The position numbers and the translations under genes were made by a program. Below the pieces are notes generated by a model that was given only the letters and a program-made list of their open reading frames with translations, searched no databases and was not told where the DNA came from. From positions 1 to 47,820 of the forward strand of contig DDWZ01000017.1 in NCBI GenBank assembly GCA_002347095.1: a stretch of 47,820 nucleotides of DNA. The letters run 5' to 3'. This DNA comes from Desulfobulbaceae bacterium UBA2273 (GTDB lineage Bacteria; Desulfobacterota; Desulfobulbia; Desulfobulbales; Desulfurivibrionaceae). How positions within the stretch are numbered: the stretch's first letter is position 1; every line of letters begins with the position of its first letter. Below, piece after piece: positions 7,736 to 16,801 of this stretch.

Positions 7736-7809
7736 CTTCGACAGGCTCAGGGCGAACGGTGGAGACTCTCTGGAAGAGAAAAATACCGTTCATGCTGAGC
7801 CTGTCGAAG
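7736..7809. repeat. Dispersed CTTCGACAGGCTCAG inverted-pair repeat, copy 3
   Basis: Halves at 7736-7759 and 7786-7809 with an AT-rich loop lie between the PgsA-like gene and recJ, both on the plus strand. A stem of about 24 bp is possible, so it may act as a 3' stabiliser or attenuator. Confidence 0.88.
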
Positions 7810-7892
7810 CATTGTTTTTCAGGTGGTATTATATTTCATTTATTTTCAAGCCAATACGCACAAAACATAAAGTAAAACATGAGGAATATTCT

Positions 7893-9641
7893 TTGTCCAG
7901 AATGGAGAAAATCTGGGAGGTAGCGCCTGTTGACCACGCCCGGGTGAACCTTTTGGCAGCGGAACTTGGCCTGCCCAGACCGCTGGCCGCGATGCTTTTG
8001 AGCAGGGGGGTGGAAAACCGGGAACAGGCGGAACGGTTTTTTTCGCCCTCCCTGGCCGATCTGCCTTCGCCCTTTCTCATGAAGGGAATGATTGAGGCGG
8101 TGGATGGTGTTTTGCAGGCGCTTGCCCGGCAGGCGCCGGTGATTGTCTATGGCGACTACGATGTTGACGGCACCACCGGGGCGGCCCTTCTTTTTCTGTT
8201 TCTTGAAAAGATCGGATTTTCAGAAAGATACGTATGTCAACCGCATCGGTTACATGAGGGTTACGGGCTGCATCTTGAGGCGATCAGGCGCATTGTGCCC
8301 GCTGGGGTGCTGGAGCGGGCGCCCCTGGTAATTACCGTTGATTGCGGGATTTCCAGCCGGATGCAGGTCCGGCAGTTGCAGGAGTTGGGATGCAAGGTCA
8401 TTGTCACGGACCATCATCAAGCGCCCGAGGAGCTGCCCCAGGCCGAGGCGGTGTTGAATCCATGGCAAAAAGGGTGCGGGTTTCCGGAAAAGCATCTGGC
8501 CGGGGTCGGGGTTGCTTTGTATCTGGCCATGGGGATCAGGAAAGCGCTGCATGAACAGGGGACCTATGGGGCTGGGGCGGAGATGCCCAACCTCAAGGGA
8601 TTTCTTGACCTGGTAGCCGTTGGCACTGTTGCTGATATGGTCGAAATTACAGGTATAAACAGAATATTAGTTAAGGCTGGACTTGAGGTTTTGTCCGGCT
8701 CTGTGCGACCCGGGCTTTCGGAACTCTGTAGAGTGTCAGGCATTGGAGAATCCGGGGTGAGCTGCGAGGATATCGGCTATCGCTTGGGACCCCGTCTCAA
8801 TGCGGCCGGGCGGATGGGGGATGCGGGGCGGGCTCTGGAGTTGCTGGTGACGGAGGATATTGGGCGCGCCAGGGAGCTGGCCCAGGAACTGAACAGCGAA
8901 AACGAGCTGCGGAAATCCGTGCTTGAGGCCATGTGCCAGGAGGGCGAGGTCCAGGCCCAATCCGCTGTGCAGGCTGGGAAAAATGGCCTGATTATTGTTG
9001 GGGAGGGCTGGCACCCAGGGGTGATCGGAATCGGCGCGGCCAGGATGGTTGAGAAGTTCAACCGGCCCACGCTCTTTTTTACCCTGATGGATGGCGTGGC
9101 CAAGGGGTCCGGAAGATCGGTGCCAGGCGTGAACTTGCACGGAATACTTCAGGAAAAGCATGAGCTTTTTAGTGCTTTTGGCGGGCATGAAGCGGCCGTG
9201 GGGCTGACCCTGCCGGTGGAGAATCTCGCCAAGCTAGAAGCGCATTTTCAGGAACGGCTCAACGAGATCGTCACCGAGACAATGCTGGCGCCCAAGGTTG
9301 GCATTGCCTGGCATGACAAGGACGGCGGGATCTTTGACCCGGCATTCTTGCGGGGCTATGAAAGGATGGCGCCGTTTGGCATGGGCAATCCGGAGCCGGT
9401 TTTCAGCGCCCAGGGTATCCCGGAGAACCCCCGTGAGGTTGGCGTCAATCATCTGAAGTTCTCCGCACGGTTCAACGGTGTGATTCTCAGCGGGATCGGT
9501 TTCGGGATGGCCGGAGATTTTCAGAGTCTTTTGGAAAGCGGTCAGCCTCTCAATGTGGCCTTTAGACTTCGCCGTAATACCTACCGCGATACAACCACCT
9601 GGCAGGTAGAAGCGGTGGATTTTAAGCAGATATCCGTCTGA
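7893..9641 (+). CDS. recJ: Single-stranded-DNA-specific exonuclease RecJ
   Basis: A protein of about 582 residues, the 5'-3' ssDNA exonuclease of recombination and mismatch repair. DHH-superfamily motifs are intact: VIVYGDYDVDGTTG (motif I), VITVDCGISS, VIVTDHHQAPEE (the DHH box), AVGTVADMV, RLNAAGRMGDA, and the DHHA1 segment GSGRSVPGVNLH...FGGHEAAVGL. Length is normal. Start: a TTG at 7893 has GAGGA at a 7-base spacing; an ATG at 7902 three codons later lacks a good ribosome site but is also possible. The frame is open further upstream, into the end of the repeat, but this has no family character. Confidence 0.95.
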   Translation: MSRMEKIWEVAPVDHARVNLLAAELGLPRPLAAMLLSRGVENREQAERFFSPSLADLPSPFLMKGMIEAVDGVLQALARQAPVIVYGDYDVDGTTGAALLFLFLEKIGFSERYVCQPHRLHEGYGLHLEAIRRIVPAGVLERAPLVITVDCGISSRMQVRQLQELGCKVIVTDHHQAPEELPQAEAVLNPWQKGCGFPEKHLAGVGVALYLAMGIRKALHEQGTYGAGAEMPNLKGFLDLVAVGTVADMVEITGINRILVKAGLEVLSGSVRPGLSELCRVSGIGESGVSCEDIGYRLGPRLNAAGRMGDAGRALELLVTEDIGRARELAQELNSENELRKSVLEAMCQEGEVQAQSAVQAGKNGLIIVGEGWHPGVIGIGAARMVEKFNRPTLFFTLMDGVAKGSGRSVPGVNLHGILQEKHELFSAFGGHEAAVGLTLPVENLAKLEAHFQERLNEIVTETMLAPKVGIAWHDKDGGIFDPAFLRGYERMAPFGMGNPEPVFSAQGIPENPREVGVNHLKFSARFNGVILSGIGFGMAGDFQSLLESGQPLNVAFRLRRNTYRDTTTWQVEAVDFKQISV

Positions 9642-9666
9642 TTTTATTTGTTTTTATTTAACTACA

Positions 9667-9682
9667 CATAATATACATTATG
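9667..9682. promoter_or_regulatory. AT-rich palindrome upstream of purB
   Basis: CATAAT (9667-9672) and ATTATG (9677-9682) form an exact inverted repeat, itself inside imperfect TACACA...TGTGTA flanks (9664-9694). It lies in the 278-base gap between recJ and purB and could be an operator. No regulator is known from the sequence. Confidence 0.25.
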
Positions 9683-9790
9683 CGACGTTGTGTATTAAGA
9701 CGGAACTTGAGGCCGCTGCAGCCCCCCTTTCACGAGCAATTTTTTGTATTTCTTGGTAAAGAAATCTCGGGATAAATATAGCGGCGCATC

Positions 9791-9867
9791 CTTCGACAGG
9801 CTCAGGATGAACGGTAGTCATTTTTATAATTGATTAGCTTTTTTCCGTTCGTGGTGAGCCTGTCGAA
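9791..9867. repeat. Dispersed CTTCGACAGGCTCAG inverted-pair repeat, copy 4
   Basis: Halves at 9791-9814 and 9845-9867 are inverted around an AT-rich loop, about 50 bases before the purB start. If transcribed with purB the hairpin would lie in its leader. Confidence 0.88.
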
Positions 9868-9919
9868 CCATAGAGTTTTTGCGCTCCGCGTTACTTTATA
9901 ATTCTTAATGGAGATGGTC

Positions 9920-11365
9920 ATGAATCGTGATATCTATCAGGAGCCTCTGGTCAGCCGCTACACCAGCCGCGAGATGCAGGAGCTTTTTTCCGAACGCACC
10001 AAGTTTGAAACCTGGCGCCGCTGCTGGATCGCCCTGGCCGAGGCCCAGCATGAGATGGGTCTTTCCGATATCGTTACCAGCGCGATGCTCGATGAACTGC
10101 GGGCCCATGCCACGGATATCGATTTTGAGGTGGCCTCGGCCAAGGAAAAGGAGATCCGCCATGATGTCATGGCCCATGTCTATGCCTATGGTCTCAAGTG
10201 CCCCACTGCCGAACCGATTATCCATCTCGGCGCAACTTCGCAATTTGTCGGGTGTAACACCGATTTGCTTCTCCAGAAAAAAGGTTTGCAGCTCATTAAG
10301 AAGGGCTTGGTGAATGTCATTGCCAACCTGGCGGCCTTTTCTCGCCAGCACAAGGGCTTGGCAACCCTGGGCTACACCCATTATCAGCCTGCCCAGCCCA
10401 CCACGGTTGGCAAGCGTAACACCCTGTATATTCAGGATCTTCTCATGGATCTCGACTACCTTGAGCACCTGGAAGCGCAGATCAAGGCGCGGGGCGCTAA
10501 GGGTACGGTCGGCACCCAGGCCACCTTTATCGAACTCTTTAAGGGAGACCACGATAAGGTGCGCAAGATGGATGAGCTTGTCGCTGCAAAGCTTGGATTT
10601 ACCGATGTTTTTGCGGTTACCGGCCAGACCTATACCCGTAAGCTCGACATGAAGACCATCGAGACCCTGGCCGGCATCGGCGCCACGGCCCACAAGTTTG
10701 CCGTGGACCTGCGCTTGCTCAGTAACCTCAAGGTCCAGGAAGAGCCCTTTGAAAAGAATCAGGTCGGCAGCTCGGCCATGGCCTACAAGCGCAACCCCAT
10801 GCGTTCCGAAAGAATGACCGGCTTGGCGAGAAAGCTCATGGGCTTGGTAGGCAATTTCGGCGCAACCTACGCCAATCAATGGTTTGAGCGCACCCTGGAC
10901 GATTCGGCCATCCGCCGCATGGATATTCCCCAGGCCTTTTTGCTCACCGACGCAATCCTGAAGTTGTTTCTCAATGTTTCCAGTGGAATGGTTGTTTATC
11001 CGAAACAAATTGCGCGCCATTTGGCTCAGGAGCTCCCCTTCATGGCCACGGAGAAGATTCTCATGGCCTGCGTGGAGAAAGGAAAGAGCCGTCAGGAGAT
11101 GCACGAGGTGGTCAAGGTGCATTCCGTTGCCGCCGGCAAGGTGGTGAAGGAAGAAGGTCTGGCCAACGATCTGCTCACCCGGCTTGCCAATGATCCGGCT
11201 GTCCCCTTCAATGTGCAGGAGCTGCAAGAGCTGGTCGGAGACGGCAGCGAGTTTGTCGGCCGGGCCCCGCAGCAGACCGATGAATTCCTCGATGAGGTGG
11301 TTATGCCCCGGCTTGCCCAATATAAGGATATCCTGGGCGGGGTTGATTCCGCTTTGTCCGTGTGA
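9920..11365 (+). CDS. purB: Adenylosuccinate lyase PurB
   Basis: A 481-residue fumarase-superfamily enzyme acting twice in purine synthesis (SAICAR to AICAR, and adenylosuccinate to AMP). The signature loop GSSAMAYKRNPMRSE carries the catalytic serine pair. 'HDVMAHVYAYG' and 'LGYTHYQPAQPTTVGKR' are the other conserved regions. The length and sequence style resemble the longer, eukaryote-like subgroup rather than the ~430-residue Bacillus type. Start: ATG 9920 has GGAG six bases upstream; an ATG at 9908 is possible. The stop overlaps the next ATG (TGATG), coupling it to the small DUF4911 gene. Confidence 0.95.
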   Translation: MNRDIYQEPLVSRYTSREMQELFSERTKFETWRRCWIALAEAQHEMGLSDIVTSAMLDELRAHATDIDFEVASAKEKEIRHDVMAHVYAYGLKCPTAEPIIHLGATSQFVGCNTDLLLQKKGLQLIKKGLVNVIANLAAFSRQHKGLATLGYTHYQPAQPTTVGKRNTLYIQDLLMDLDYLEHLEAQIKARGAKGTVGTQATFIELFKGDHDKVRKMDELVAAKLGFTDVFAVTGQTYTRKLDMKTIETLAGIGATAHKFAVDLRLLSNLKVQEEPFEKNQVGSSAMAYKRNPMRSERMTGLARKLMGLVGNFGATYANQWFERTLDDSAIRRMDIPQAFLLTDAILKLFLNVSSGMVVYPKQIARHLAQELPFMATEKILMACVEKGKSRQEMHEVVKVHSVAAGKVVKEEGLANDLLTRLANDPAVPFNVQELQELVGDGSEFVGRAPQQTDEFLDEVVMPRLAQYKDILGGVDSALSV

Positions 11366-11592
11366 TGAATGCTATGGCACGTTCCCTGGCCAGTTGCCGT
11401 ATTCGCATTGACCCGGAACAGATATATTTCCTGAAATTTATTCTCGAGGCCTATGATAATCTAACCATCATGTCCACCGTGGACCGGATCGAGGGGGTTA
11501 TGGAGTTGAAGTATCCCCCGGAGTTGGAACAGGATGTGAAAGGGGTGCTGCAGAGTATGGCCCAGCGGCTTAAGCTGGAAGAGTTTGATTAG
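11365..11592 (+). CDS. DUF4911-family small protein
   Basis: A 75-residue acidic protein of the kind annotated as DUF4911. The pattern CRIRIDPEQIYFLKFILEAYDNLTIMSTVD is characteristic: a beta strand, an 'I(F/Y)FLKFILEAYDN' helix, then 'EL.YPPELE' and a helix. No catalytic motif is seen. From memory the family is largely deltaproteobacterial and function is unknown. It resembles a small regulatory fold that senses ligands, but that is speculation. Start ATG 11365 overlaps the purB stop as TGATG; a GTG at 11362 is also in frame. A repeat hairpin follows directly. Confidence 0.8.
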   Translation: MNAMARSLASCRIRIDPEQIYFLKFILEAYDNLTIMSTVDRIEGVMELKYPPELEQDVKGVLQSMAQRLKLEEFD

Positions 11593-11604
11593 GTAACAAC
11601 TGTG

Positions 11605-11681
11605 CTTCGACAGGCTCAGCATGAACGGATATTATTTCGTAATGCATTTTAGACATTCCGTTCGTGCTGAGCCTGTCGAAG
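11605..11681. repeat. Dispersed CTTCGACAGGCTCAG inverted-pair repeat, copy 5
   Basis: Halves at 11605-11628 and 11658-11681 are near-perfect reverse complements around a 29-base AT-rich loop, located 12 bases after the DUF4911 stop and 36 bases before miaB. Confidence 0.9.
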
Positions 11682-11717
11682 CACTTGCTATTTCATACCT
11701 AAGGTAAAACATTAAGC

Positions 11718-13049
11718 ATGCCCCAGCTTCTCTACATCGAAACCTTCGGCTGCCAGATGAATGAGCGTGATTCCGAGATCATGGCCCAGCTTCTTGGCGA
11801 GCATTCCTATGTCCAAACCAATAAGCCAGAACAGGCCGACGTGGTGGTGGTCAACACCTGCAGTATCCGCGGCAAGGCCGCACATAAGGCGTATAGCTGC
11901 TTTGGTCGCTACAAGAAGCTCAAGGAAAAGCACCACGACTTTATCCTGGCCGTGACCGGTTGCGTGGCCCAACAGGATGGCGCGGCCCTGCTGGAGCGAA
12001 TGCCCTATATCGATATCGTCATGGGACCGCAGTCGATCTACGCCCTGCCCTCTCTGGTGGCAACATTCCGTCGGGACAGAAAATCCCTGGTGGCCACGGA
12101 GCTTTCCGCTGATTTTGTCATCCCTCCTTTTCTCCCAAACCTGGCCGAGGGCCCTGCACATAAACGGTTTATCACCATCATGCAGGGATGCGACAATTTC
12201 TGTACCTACTGTGTGGTGCCCTATACCCGGGGCCGCGAGATAAGCCGGAATTTTGGTGATATTCTGGCCGAGGCGACCCATCTTGTGAGCCAAGGGATTA
12301 AGGAGATCACCCTCATCGGGCAGAACGTCAATTCCTACGGTCAAAAAGGTTGCGACACCAAGCAGAGCCAGGGTTTTCCCGAACTTCTCCGTGCGGTGGC
12401 CGGGATTGACGGCTTGCAACGGCTGCGTTTCACCTCTTCTCATCCCAAGGATCTTTCCGAAGAGCTGATGCGCTGTTTTGCCGAGATCCCGGTACTCTGC
12501 CCCCATTTCCATCTTCCGGTTCAGTCCGGCTCAAACACTATTCTGCAACGAATGAACCGCAAGTACACCATCGAGGCCTATCTCGAAAAGGTTGCCAAGC
12601 TGCGGGAATACCGCCCGGACATCGCCCTGACCACCGATATCATCGTGGGTTTCCCAGGGGAAACGGACGATGATTTTGCCGCCACCATGCAGGTGGTGGA
12701 GACGGTGCGATACCACGGCGCCTATTCCTTCAAGTACTCCGACCGGCCCAATGCCAAGGCCGCTGATTTTCCCGACAAGGTCGCGGAAGCGGTCAAGACC
12801 GAGCGGCTGGCCCGCTTGCAGGCGCGGCAGGAGGAGATTGCCCTGGAACTCAAGCAGGCGGTTATCGGGAAAACGGTGGAGGTCATGGTGGAAGGGGCAA
12901 GCAAGGCTCCGGCCAATCAATGGAGCGGCCGGACCGGTGGGAATCAGATTGTGAATTTTTCCTGCGAGGCCGAGCTGGTGCCTGGGCAGTTGCTCATGGT
13001 TGAGATTGAGAGTGCTTGCCAGAACTCCTTGCGGGGGAAAATGATTTAG
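11718..13049 (+). CDS. miaB: tRNA-2-methylthio-N6-dimethylallyladenosine synthase MiaB
   Basis: A 443-residue radical SAM methylthiotransferase converting i6A37 to ms2i6A37. The N-terminal UPF0004 domain supplies auxiliary-cluster cysteines C12, C48 and C82; the radical SAM motif GCDNFCTYC supplies C158, C162 and C165 (CX3CX2C). The C-terminal TRAM domain is at about residues 375-440. Length is typical. It acts directly on the product of MiaA (gene at 6067), although the two genes are 4.7 kb apart and not in one operon. It is preceded by a repeat hairpin and followed by the REP/transposase unit. Confidence 0.97.
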   Translation: MPQLLYIETFGCQMNERDSEIMAQLLGEHSYVQTNKPEQADVVVVNTCSIRGKAAHKAYSCFGRYKKLKEKHHDFILAVTGCVAQQDGAALLERMPYIDIVMGPQSIYALPSLVATFRRDRKSLVATELSADFVIPPFLPNLAEGPAHKRFITIMQGCDNFCTYCVVPYTRGREISRNFGDILAEATHLVSQGIKEITLIGQNVNSYGQKGCDTKQSQGFPELLRAVAGIDGLQRLRFTSSHPKDLSEELMRCFAEIPVLCPHFHLPVQSGSNTILQRMNRKYTIEAYLEKVAKLREYRPDIALTTDIIVGFPGETDDDFAATMQVVETVRYHGAYSFKYSDRPNAKAADFPDKVAEAVKTERLARLQARQEEIALELKQAVIGKTVEVMVEGASKAPANQWSGRTGGNQIVNFSCEAELVPGQLLMVEIESACQNSLRGKMI

Positions 13050-13129
13050 GGCGCGAATGTCAGGAAATATTCTGGCAATGCTTGTGTTATGATGTAGATA
13101 ATTTCAGCCTGTATTGCGGTAAGGAAAAT

Positions 13130-13222
13130 GTCGGGTTTCGCTTTGCTCTACCCGACCTACCAGCTATGCCCCACATCCGAAACAAAACCAGTAGGTCGGG
13201 TAGAGCAAAGCGAAACCCGACA
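13130..13222. repeat. Paired REP palindromes (BIME-like)
   Basis: REP copy A (13130-13160) and inverted copy B (13191-13222) flank a 30-base spacer. Each carries GTCGGGT...ACCCGAC stem arms, and copy B begins with GTAG, the tetranucleotide characteristic of REPs recognised by RAYT transposases. A third copy, in the orientation of A, lies after the transposase at 13800. Confidence 0.88.
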
Positions 13223-13250
13223 CGTTAACGCTTAGCGCAGAAGGCAAATC

Positions 13251-13793
13251 ATGCAATACCGGCGGTCAAGGGCAAAAGGCGCGGCTTTTTTCTTTACCGT
13301 CGTGACCCACGGACGGCGAAGATTTCTCTGTGATGAGACGAATATCAAGCTGATCAGAGAAGCTTTTCAACATGTTGTCACTCGCCACCCCTTTACCGTA
13401 GATGCTTTTGTGCTGTTGCCCGATCATCTCCATTGTATTTGGACCTTGCCGGAAAACGATTCCGATTTCTCGATGCGGTGGCGGCAGATAAAGAGTTATT
13501 TCAGCAGGAAATGCCGTGATAAATTCAAGGGTGGTCAAGCGGATGCCCTTCTTAGCACAGGCAAACAGGCCATCTGGCAGCACCGTTTTTGGGAACATCA
13601 AATCAGGGATGAAACTGACTTTGTCAGCCACGTTGAATATATTCATTACAACCCGGTGAAACATGGCTTGGCAACTTCGCCCAAAGCTTGGCCGCATTCC
13701 ACTTTCCATCGTTTTGTGACGCAGGGTATTTATCCTGGCGATTGGGGCGAGGATAAAGCAATTGGTTTCGATACGAATATTGGAAATGAGTAA
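13251..13793 (+). mobile_element. REP-associated tyrosine transposase (RAYT)
   Basis: A 180-residue Y1 HUH nuclease of the IS200/IS605-like TnpA-REP family. The HUH motif is HLH (H59-L60-H61) in LLPDHLHCIW. The catalytic tyrosine should be in HVEYIHYNPVKHG (Y130 or Y133). 'QHRFWEHQIRDETDF' is the usual RAYT segment in between. Such proteins cleave and probably mobilise REP palindromes without being ordinary insertion sequences. The ATG at 13251 has AAGG seven bases upstream. REP palindromes lie on both sides (13130-13222 and 13800-13830), strongly supporting the assignment. The protein looks intact. Confidence 0.93.
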
Positions 13794-13799
13794 GGAAAT

Positions 13800-13830
13800 G
13801 TCGGGTTTCGCTTTGCTCTACCCGACCTAC
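13800..13830. repeat. REP palindrome, copy C
   Basis: TGTCGGGTTTCGC...ACCCGACCTAC, identical over its length to copy A at 13130 and preceded by a similar AAGGAAA(A)TG flank. It begins six bases after the transposase stop. Confidence 0.88.
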
Positions 13831-13885
13831 TCTATTGCATCAGTTCGTGGCAAAAATAATCGTGGTTAAAAAATGGAGACCCCCC

Positions 13886-14536
13886 ATGATCGACTTGCAT
13901 ACTCATTCCCTGTTCAGCGACGGTGAACTCGTCCCGGCCGAGCATTTGCGGAGGGTGGAAATCCTCGGCTATTCCGCCATTGCCATCACCGATCACGCCG
14001 ACTCCTCCAACCTGGATTTCATCATCCCCCGCATCGTGCAGGCGGCGGCTGATTTGAATAAATACTCCACAACCCAACTCCTGCCCGGCATCGAACTGAC
14101 CCATGTGCCGCCGGAGCAGTTTGCGGAACTCACCCGCCGGGCGCGGCAGCTTGGGGCAAAGATCGTGGTCGGCCACGGGGAAACCCCGGTGGAGCCGGTG
14201 CGGCCTGGCACCAACCGGGCCGCCCTTGAGGCTGGCGTGGATGTTTTGGCCCACCCCGGATTTATCACCTTGGCAGAGGCGCAGCTTGCCGCGGAAAAGG
14301 GTATCCTTATTGAGCTTTCCGGCCGCAGGGGGCACTCGCTTACCAACGGGCATGTGGCCAAGATGGCTCTGGCCGCAGGCGCGGGTCTGGCGGTGAACGC
14401 CGACGCCCATGGGCCCGGCGACTTTCTCACCGCGAAAATGGCGGAAACCGTGGCTCTGGGAGCGGGTCTTTCCCCGGAGGACTACCTCCGGCTTCGGGCA
14501 GACATGGCGGCGCTGGTTGCCAAGGTGGCAGGCTGA
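13886..14536 (+). CDS. PHP-domain metal hydrolase
   Basis: A 216-residue protein with a complete PHP (polymerase and histidinol phosphatase) fold. H5 and H7 lie in MIDLHTHSLFSDGE; 'AITDHADSSN', 'LPGIELTH', 'VVGHGETP', 'LAHPGF' and 'NADAHGPGD' supply the other metal ligands. It is probably a phosphoesterase of the 'histidinol phosphate phosphatase domain' group; true histidine biosynthesis is not supported by context. Start ATG 13886 has GGAG at a 7-base spacing; the frame is open upstream to 13835. It lies 43 bases before the C39-like gene and is likely the first gene of the ATP-grasp/GCS2 operon, so it may act on a phosphorylated intermediate, but that is inference. Confidence 0.87.
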   Translation: MIDLHTHSLFSDGELVPAEHLRRVEILGYSAIAITDHADSSNLDFIIPRIVQAAADLNKYSTTQLLPGIELTHVPPEQFAELTRRARQLGAKIVVGHGETPVEPVRPGTNRAALEAGVDVLAHPGFITLAEAQLAAEKGILIELSGRRGHSLTNGHVAKMALAAGAGLAVNADAHGPGDFLTAKMAETVALGAGLSPEDYLRLRADMAALVAKVAG

Positions 14537-14579
14537 TCCGCCGCCAAACATTTGCGACATCGACAGGAGGAGAACCACC

Positions 14580-15323
14580 GTGGAAACCTTCCTTGATGTG
14601 ACCATCCTGCCGCAGCCCGACGACACCACCTGCGGCCCTACCTGTCTCCATGCCGTGTACCAATACTACGGCGACGACATCCCGCTGGCTCAAGTGATCG
14701 ATGAGGTGAAACGCCTGGAAACCGGCGGCACCCTGGATGTCTTCCTTGCCTGCCACGCCCTGCGCCGGGGCTACAAGGCGCGGATCTACACTTACAACCT
14801 CCAGGTCTTCGACCCCAGTTGGTTTCTCCACGACCCGGACTATATCGAGGAGCGGCTCCTGGCCCAGATGGAGGCCAAGGACGATGCGAAGCTCCATCTT
14901 GCCACCCGGGGCTATCTCAACTTCCTCAACCTCGGCGGGGAGCTGCGTTTTGCCGACCTCACCCCTACCCTGCTCCGCAAATACCTGAAACGCTCCATTC
15001 CGGTGCTCACCGGCTTGAGCTCCACCTATCTTTACCGGAGCATGCGCGAGTACGGCGATCTCTGCGAGGATGACGATGTGCGCGGCCATCCCTCCGGCCA
15101 TTTTGTTTTGCTCTGCGGCTACAACCGGCCCGACCGGCTGGTGGCCATCGCCGACCCGCACATGGGTAATCCCCTGGCCGTCGGCCAGAAATACGAGGTT
15201 TCCATCGACCGAGTCATCTGCTCCATCCTGCTGGGCATCGTCACCTATGACGCCAATCTCCTCATCATCGAGCCCCCAAGGAAAAAGGCCAATGGCCGGG
15301 CGAACCATACGGTGCAGGCATGA
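14580..15323 (+). CDS. C39-like papain-fold peptidase/amidase
   Basis: A 247-residue soluble protein related to peptidase family C39 (papain-like fold). It has PDDTTCGPTCLHAVY with candidate nucleophile C18, GHFVLLCGY with H174, and ADPHMGNP with D192, in the order expected of a Cys-His-Asp triad. No signal peptide, transmembrane segment or ABC domain is present, unlike bacteriocin-exporting C39 proteins. Start: GTG at 14580 with AGGAGGAGA just upstream. It is coupled to the ATP-grasp gene by an ATGA overlap at 15320-15323. From memory, comparative genomics of amidoligases has described such peptidases beside RimK-like and GCS2 ligases; here it could trim or hydrolyse the amide product. Substrate unknown. 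Confidence 0.82.
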   Translation: METFLDVTILPQPDDTTCGPTCLHAVYQYYGDDIPLAQVIDEVKRLETGGTLDVFLACHALRRGYKARIYTYNLQVFDPSWFLHDPDYIEERLLAQMEAKDDAKLHLATRGYLNFLNLGGELRFADLTPTLLRKYLKRSIPVLTGLSSTYLYRSMREYGDLCEDDDVRGHPSGHFVLLCGYNRPDRLVAIADPHMGNPLAVGQKYEVSIDRVICSILLGIVTYDANLLIIEPPRKKANGRANHTVQA

Positions 15324-16801
15324 AGGTTCTCATTGTCGTCAACGACCCCAAGGATTGGCCCCTGGCGATCAGCGAGGTGGAGATTGTCCCGGCCCGCGCC
15401 TACCTCACCGATGCCGCCTATGCGGAAATGACCTCGGCCAGGGTGTTCAACCTCTGCAAATCCTACCGCTACCAGAGCACGGGTTATTATGTCTCGCTGC
15501 TGGCCGCGGCCAGGGGGCACAAACCCTTGCCGGATGTGGCCACCATCCAGGATTTCAAGACCCAGGCCATCATTCGCATCGCCTCCGACGACCTGGACCA
15601 GATCATCCAGCAGAGCCTGGGCCAGATAAAATCGCCGGAGTTCGTGGTGAGTATCTATTTCGGCCATAATGTTGCCAAGCGACACGAAAAGCTGGCCCAG
15701 CAGTTGTTCAAGATCTTCCAGGCCCCTTTCCTGCGCGCCAGCTTCAGCCACAATGAAAAAGACGGCAAATGGCAACTGGCCGGGATCACCCCCATCGCAG
15801 CCAGCGACATTCCGGAAGACCACCGCGATTTCGCCGTGGAGATGGCCCGTGAGTATTTCAAGGGACGGCATCGCATCTTTCACCGGCGGCGCACCGCCCG
15901 CTACGACCTGGCCATTCTCCACGACCCGGCCGAGGCGGAAGTGCCCTCCAACGCCAAGGGGTTGCAGCGGATGGTCAAGGCTGCGGAGGCTGTGGGTTTC
16001 GCCACGGAATTCATCCAAAAGGATGACTACGGCAGGCTTGCCGAGTTCGATGCCCTGTTTATCCGGGAAACAACCAACGTTTTACACCACACCTACCGTT
16101 TCGCGCGCAGGGGTGTGGCCGAGGGGCTGGTGGTGATCGATGACCCGGAATCGATCCTGCGCTGCACCAACAAGGTGTTTCTGGCCGAGGTCCTCACCCG
16201 CCACCGGATTCCCATCCCCAAGACCCGCATCGTCCACCAGGGAAACTGGCAGCAATTCGGTGCGGAGCTGGGTTTTCCCTGCGTGCTCAAGAAGCCGGAC
16301 AGCTCTTTTTCCCAAGGGGTGGTCAAGGTGGAAAACGAGGCGGAGCTGGCCCGCGAACTTCCGGCCCTGCTGCAAAAATCCGAGCTGGTCATCGCCCAGG
16401 AGTTCATGCCCACCACCTTTGACTGGCGGGTCGGGGTCTTTGACGGGCAGCCGCTCTTTGCCTGCAAGTATTTCATGGCCCGCAAGCATTGGCAAATCAT
16501 CAAACGCGATTCCGCCGGGCGCAAGCTCACCGACGGCGAGGCCGAAACCCTGCCGGTGGAGCATTGCCCGCCGGGGTTGATCAAGCTGGCGCTCAAGGCC
16601 TCGGCCCTCATCGGCGACGGCCTTTACGGGGTGGACATCAAACAGGTGGGCAACCGCTTCTATCTCATCGAGATCAATGACAACCCCAATATCGACGCGG
16701 GCGTAGAAGACAGGGTGCTGAAAGACGAGCTCTACCTGCGCTTGATGCGGGTTTTCGCCCGCAGGGTGGACGAGCGCAAGGGCGGAGGGTTGTGGGCATG
16801 A
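15320..16801 (+). CDS. RimK-like ATP-grasp ligase with RLAN N-terminal domain
   Basis: A 493-residue protein. The N-terminal ~150-200 residues (MKVLIVVNDPKDWPL... YYVSLLAAARGHKPLPDV) match the RLAN domain that precedes RimK-like ATP-grasp modules. The ATP-grasp part runs from about residue 270: 'HRIPIPKTRIV', 'FPCVLKKPDSSFSQGVVKV', 'VIAQEFMPTTFDWRVGVFDG', and the metal-binding end YLIEINDNPNID. Such enzymes form amide bonds via acyl phosphates, often adding glutamate or other amino acids to a carboxylate. It overlaps its neighbours by ATGA on both sides, so stoichiometric co-translation with the C39-like protein and the GCS2 ligase is likely. The exact substrate is unknown. Confidence 0.88.
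   Translation: MKVLIVVNDPKDWPLAISEVEIVPARAYLTDAAYAEMTSARVFNLCKSYRYQSTGYYVSLLAAARGHKPLPDVATIQDFKTQAIIRIASDDLDQIIQQSLGQIKSPEFVVSIYFGHNVAKRHEKLAQQLFKIFQAPFLRASFSHNEKDGKWQLAGITPIAASDIPEDHRDFAVEMAREYFKGRHRIFHRRRTARYDLAILHDPAEAEVPSNAKGLQRMVKAAEAVGFATEFIQKDDYGRLAEFDALFIRETTNVLHHTYRFARRGVAEGLVVIDDPESILRCTNKVFLAEVLTRHRIPIPKTRIVHQGNWQQFGAELGFPCVLKKPDSSFSQGVVKVENEAELARELPALLQKSELVIAQEFMPTTFDWRVGVFDGQPLFACKYFMARKHWQIIKRDSAGRKLTDGEAETLPVEHCPPGLIKLALKASALIGDGLYGVDIKQVGNRFYLIEINDNPNIDAGVEDRVLKDELYLRLMRVFARRVDERKGGGLWA

Noticed and set aside
9679..9774. 31-codon open frame between recJ and purB
   Set aside because: No ribosome site and no recognisable features; probably chance.
9905..11320. Long minus-strand open frame opposite purB
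   Set aside because: Same reason: antisense shadow of an unmistakable adenylosuccinate lyase.
13130..13830. CRISPR array from the repeated palindromes
   Set aside because: Only three copies, mixed orientation, a gene between them and no regular spacers; REP elements fit better.
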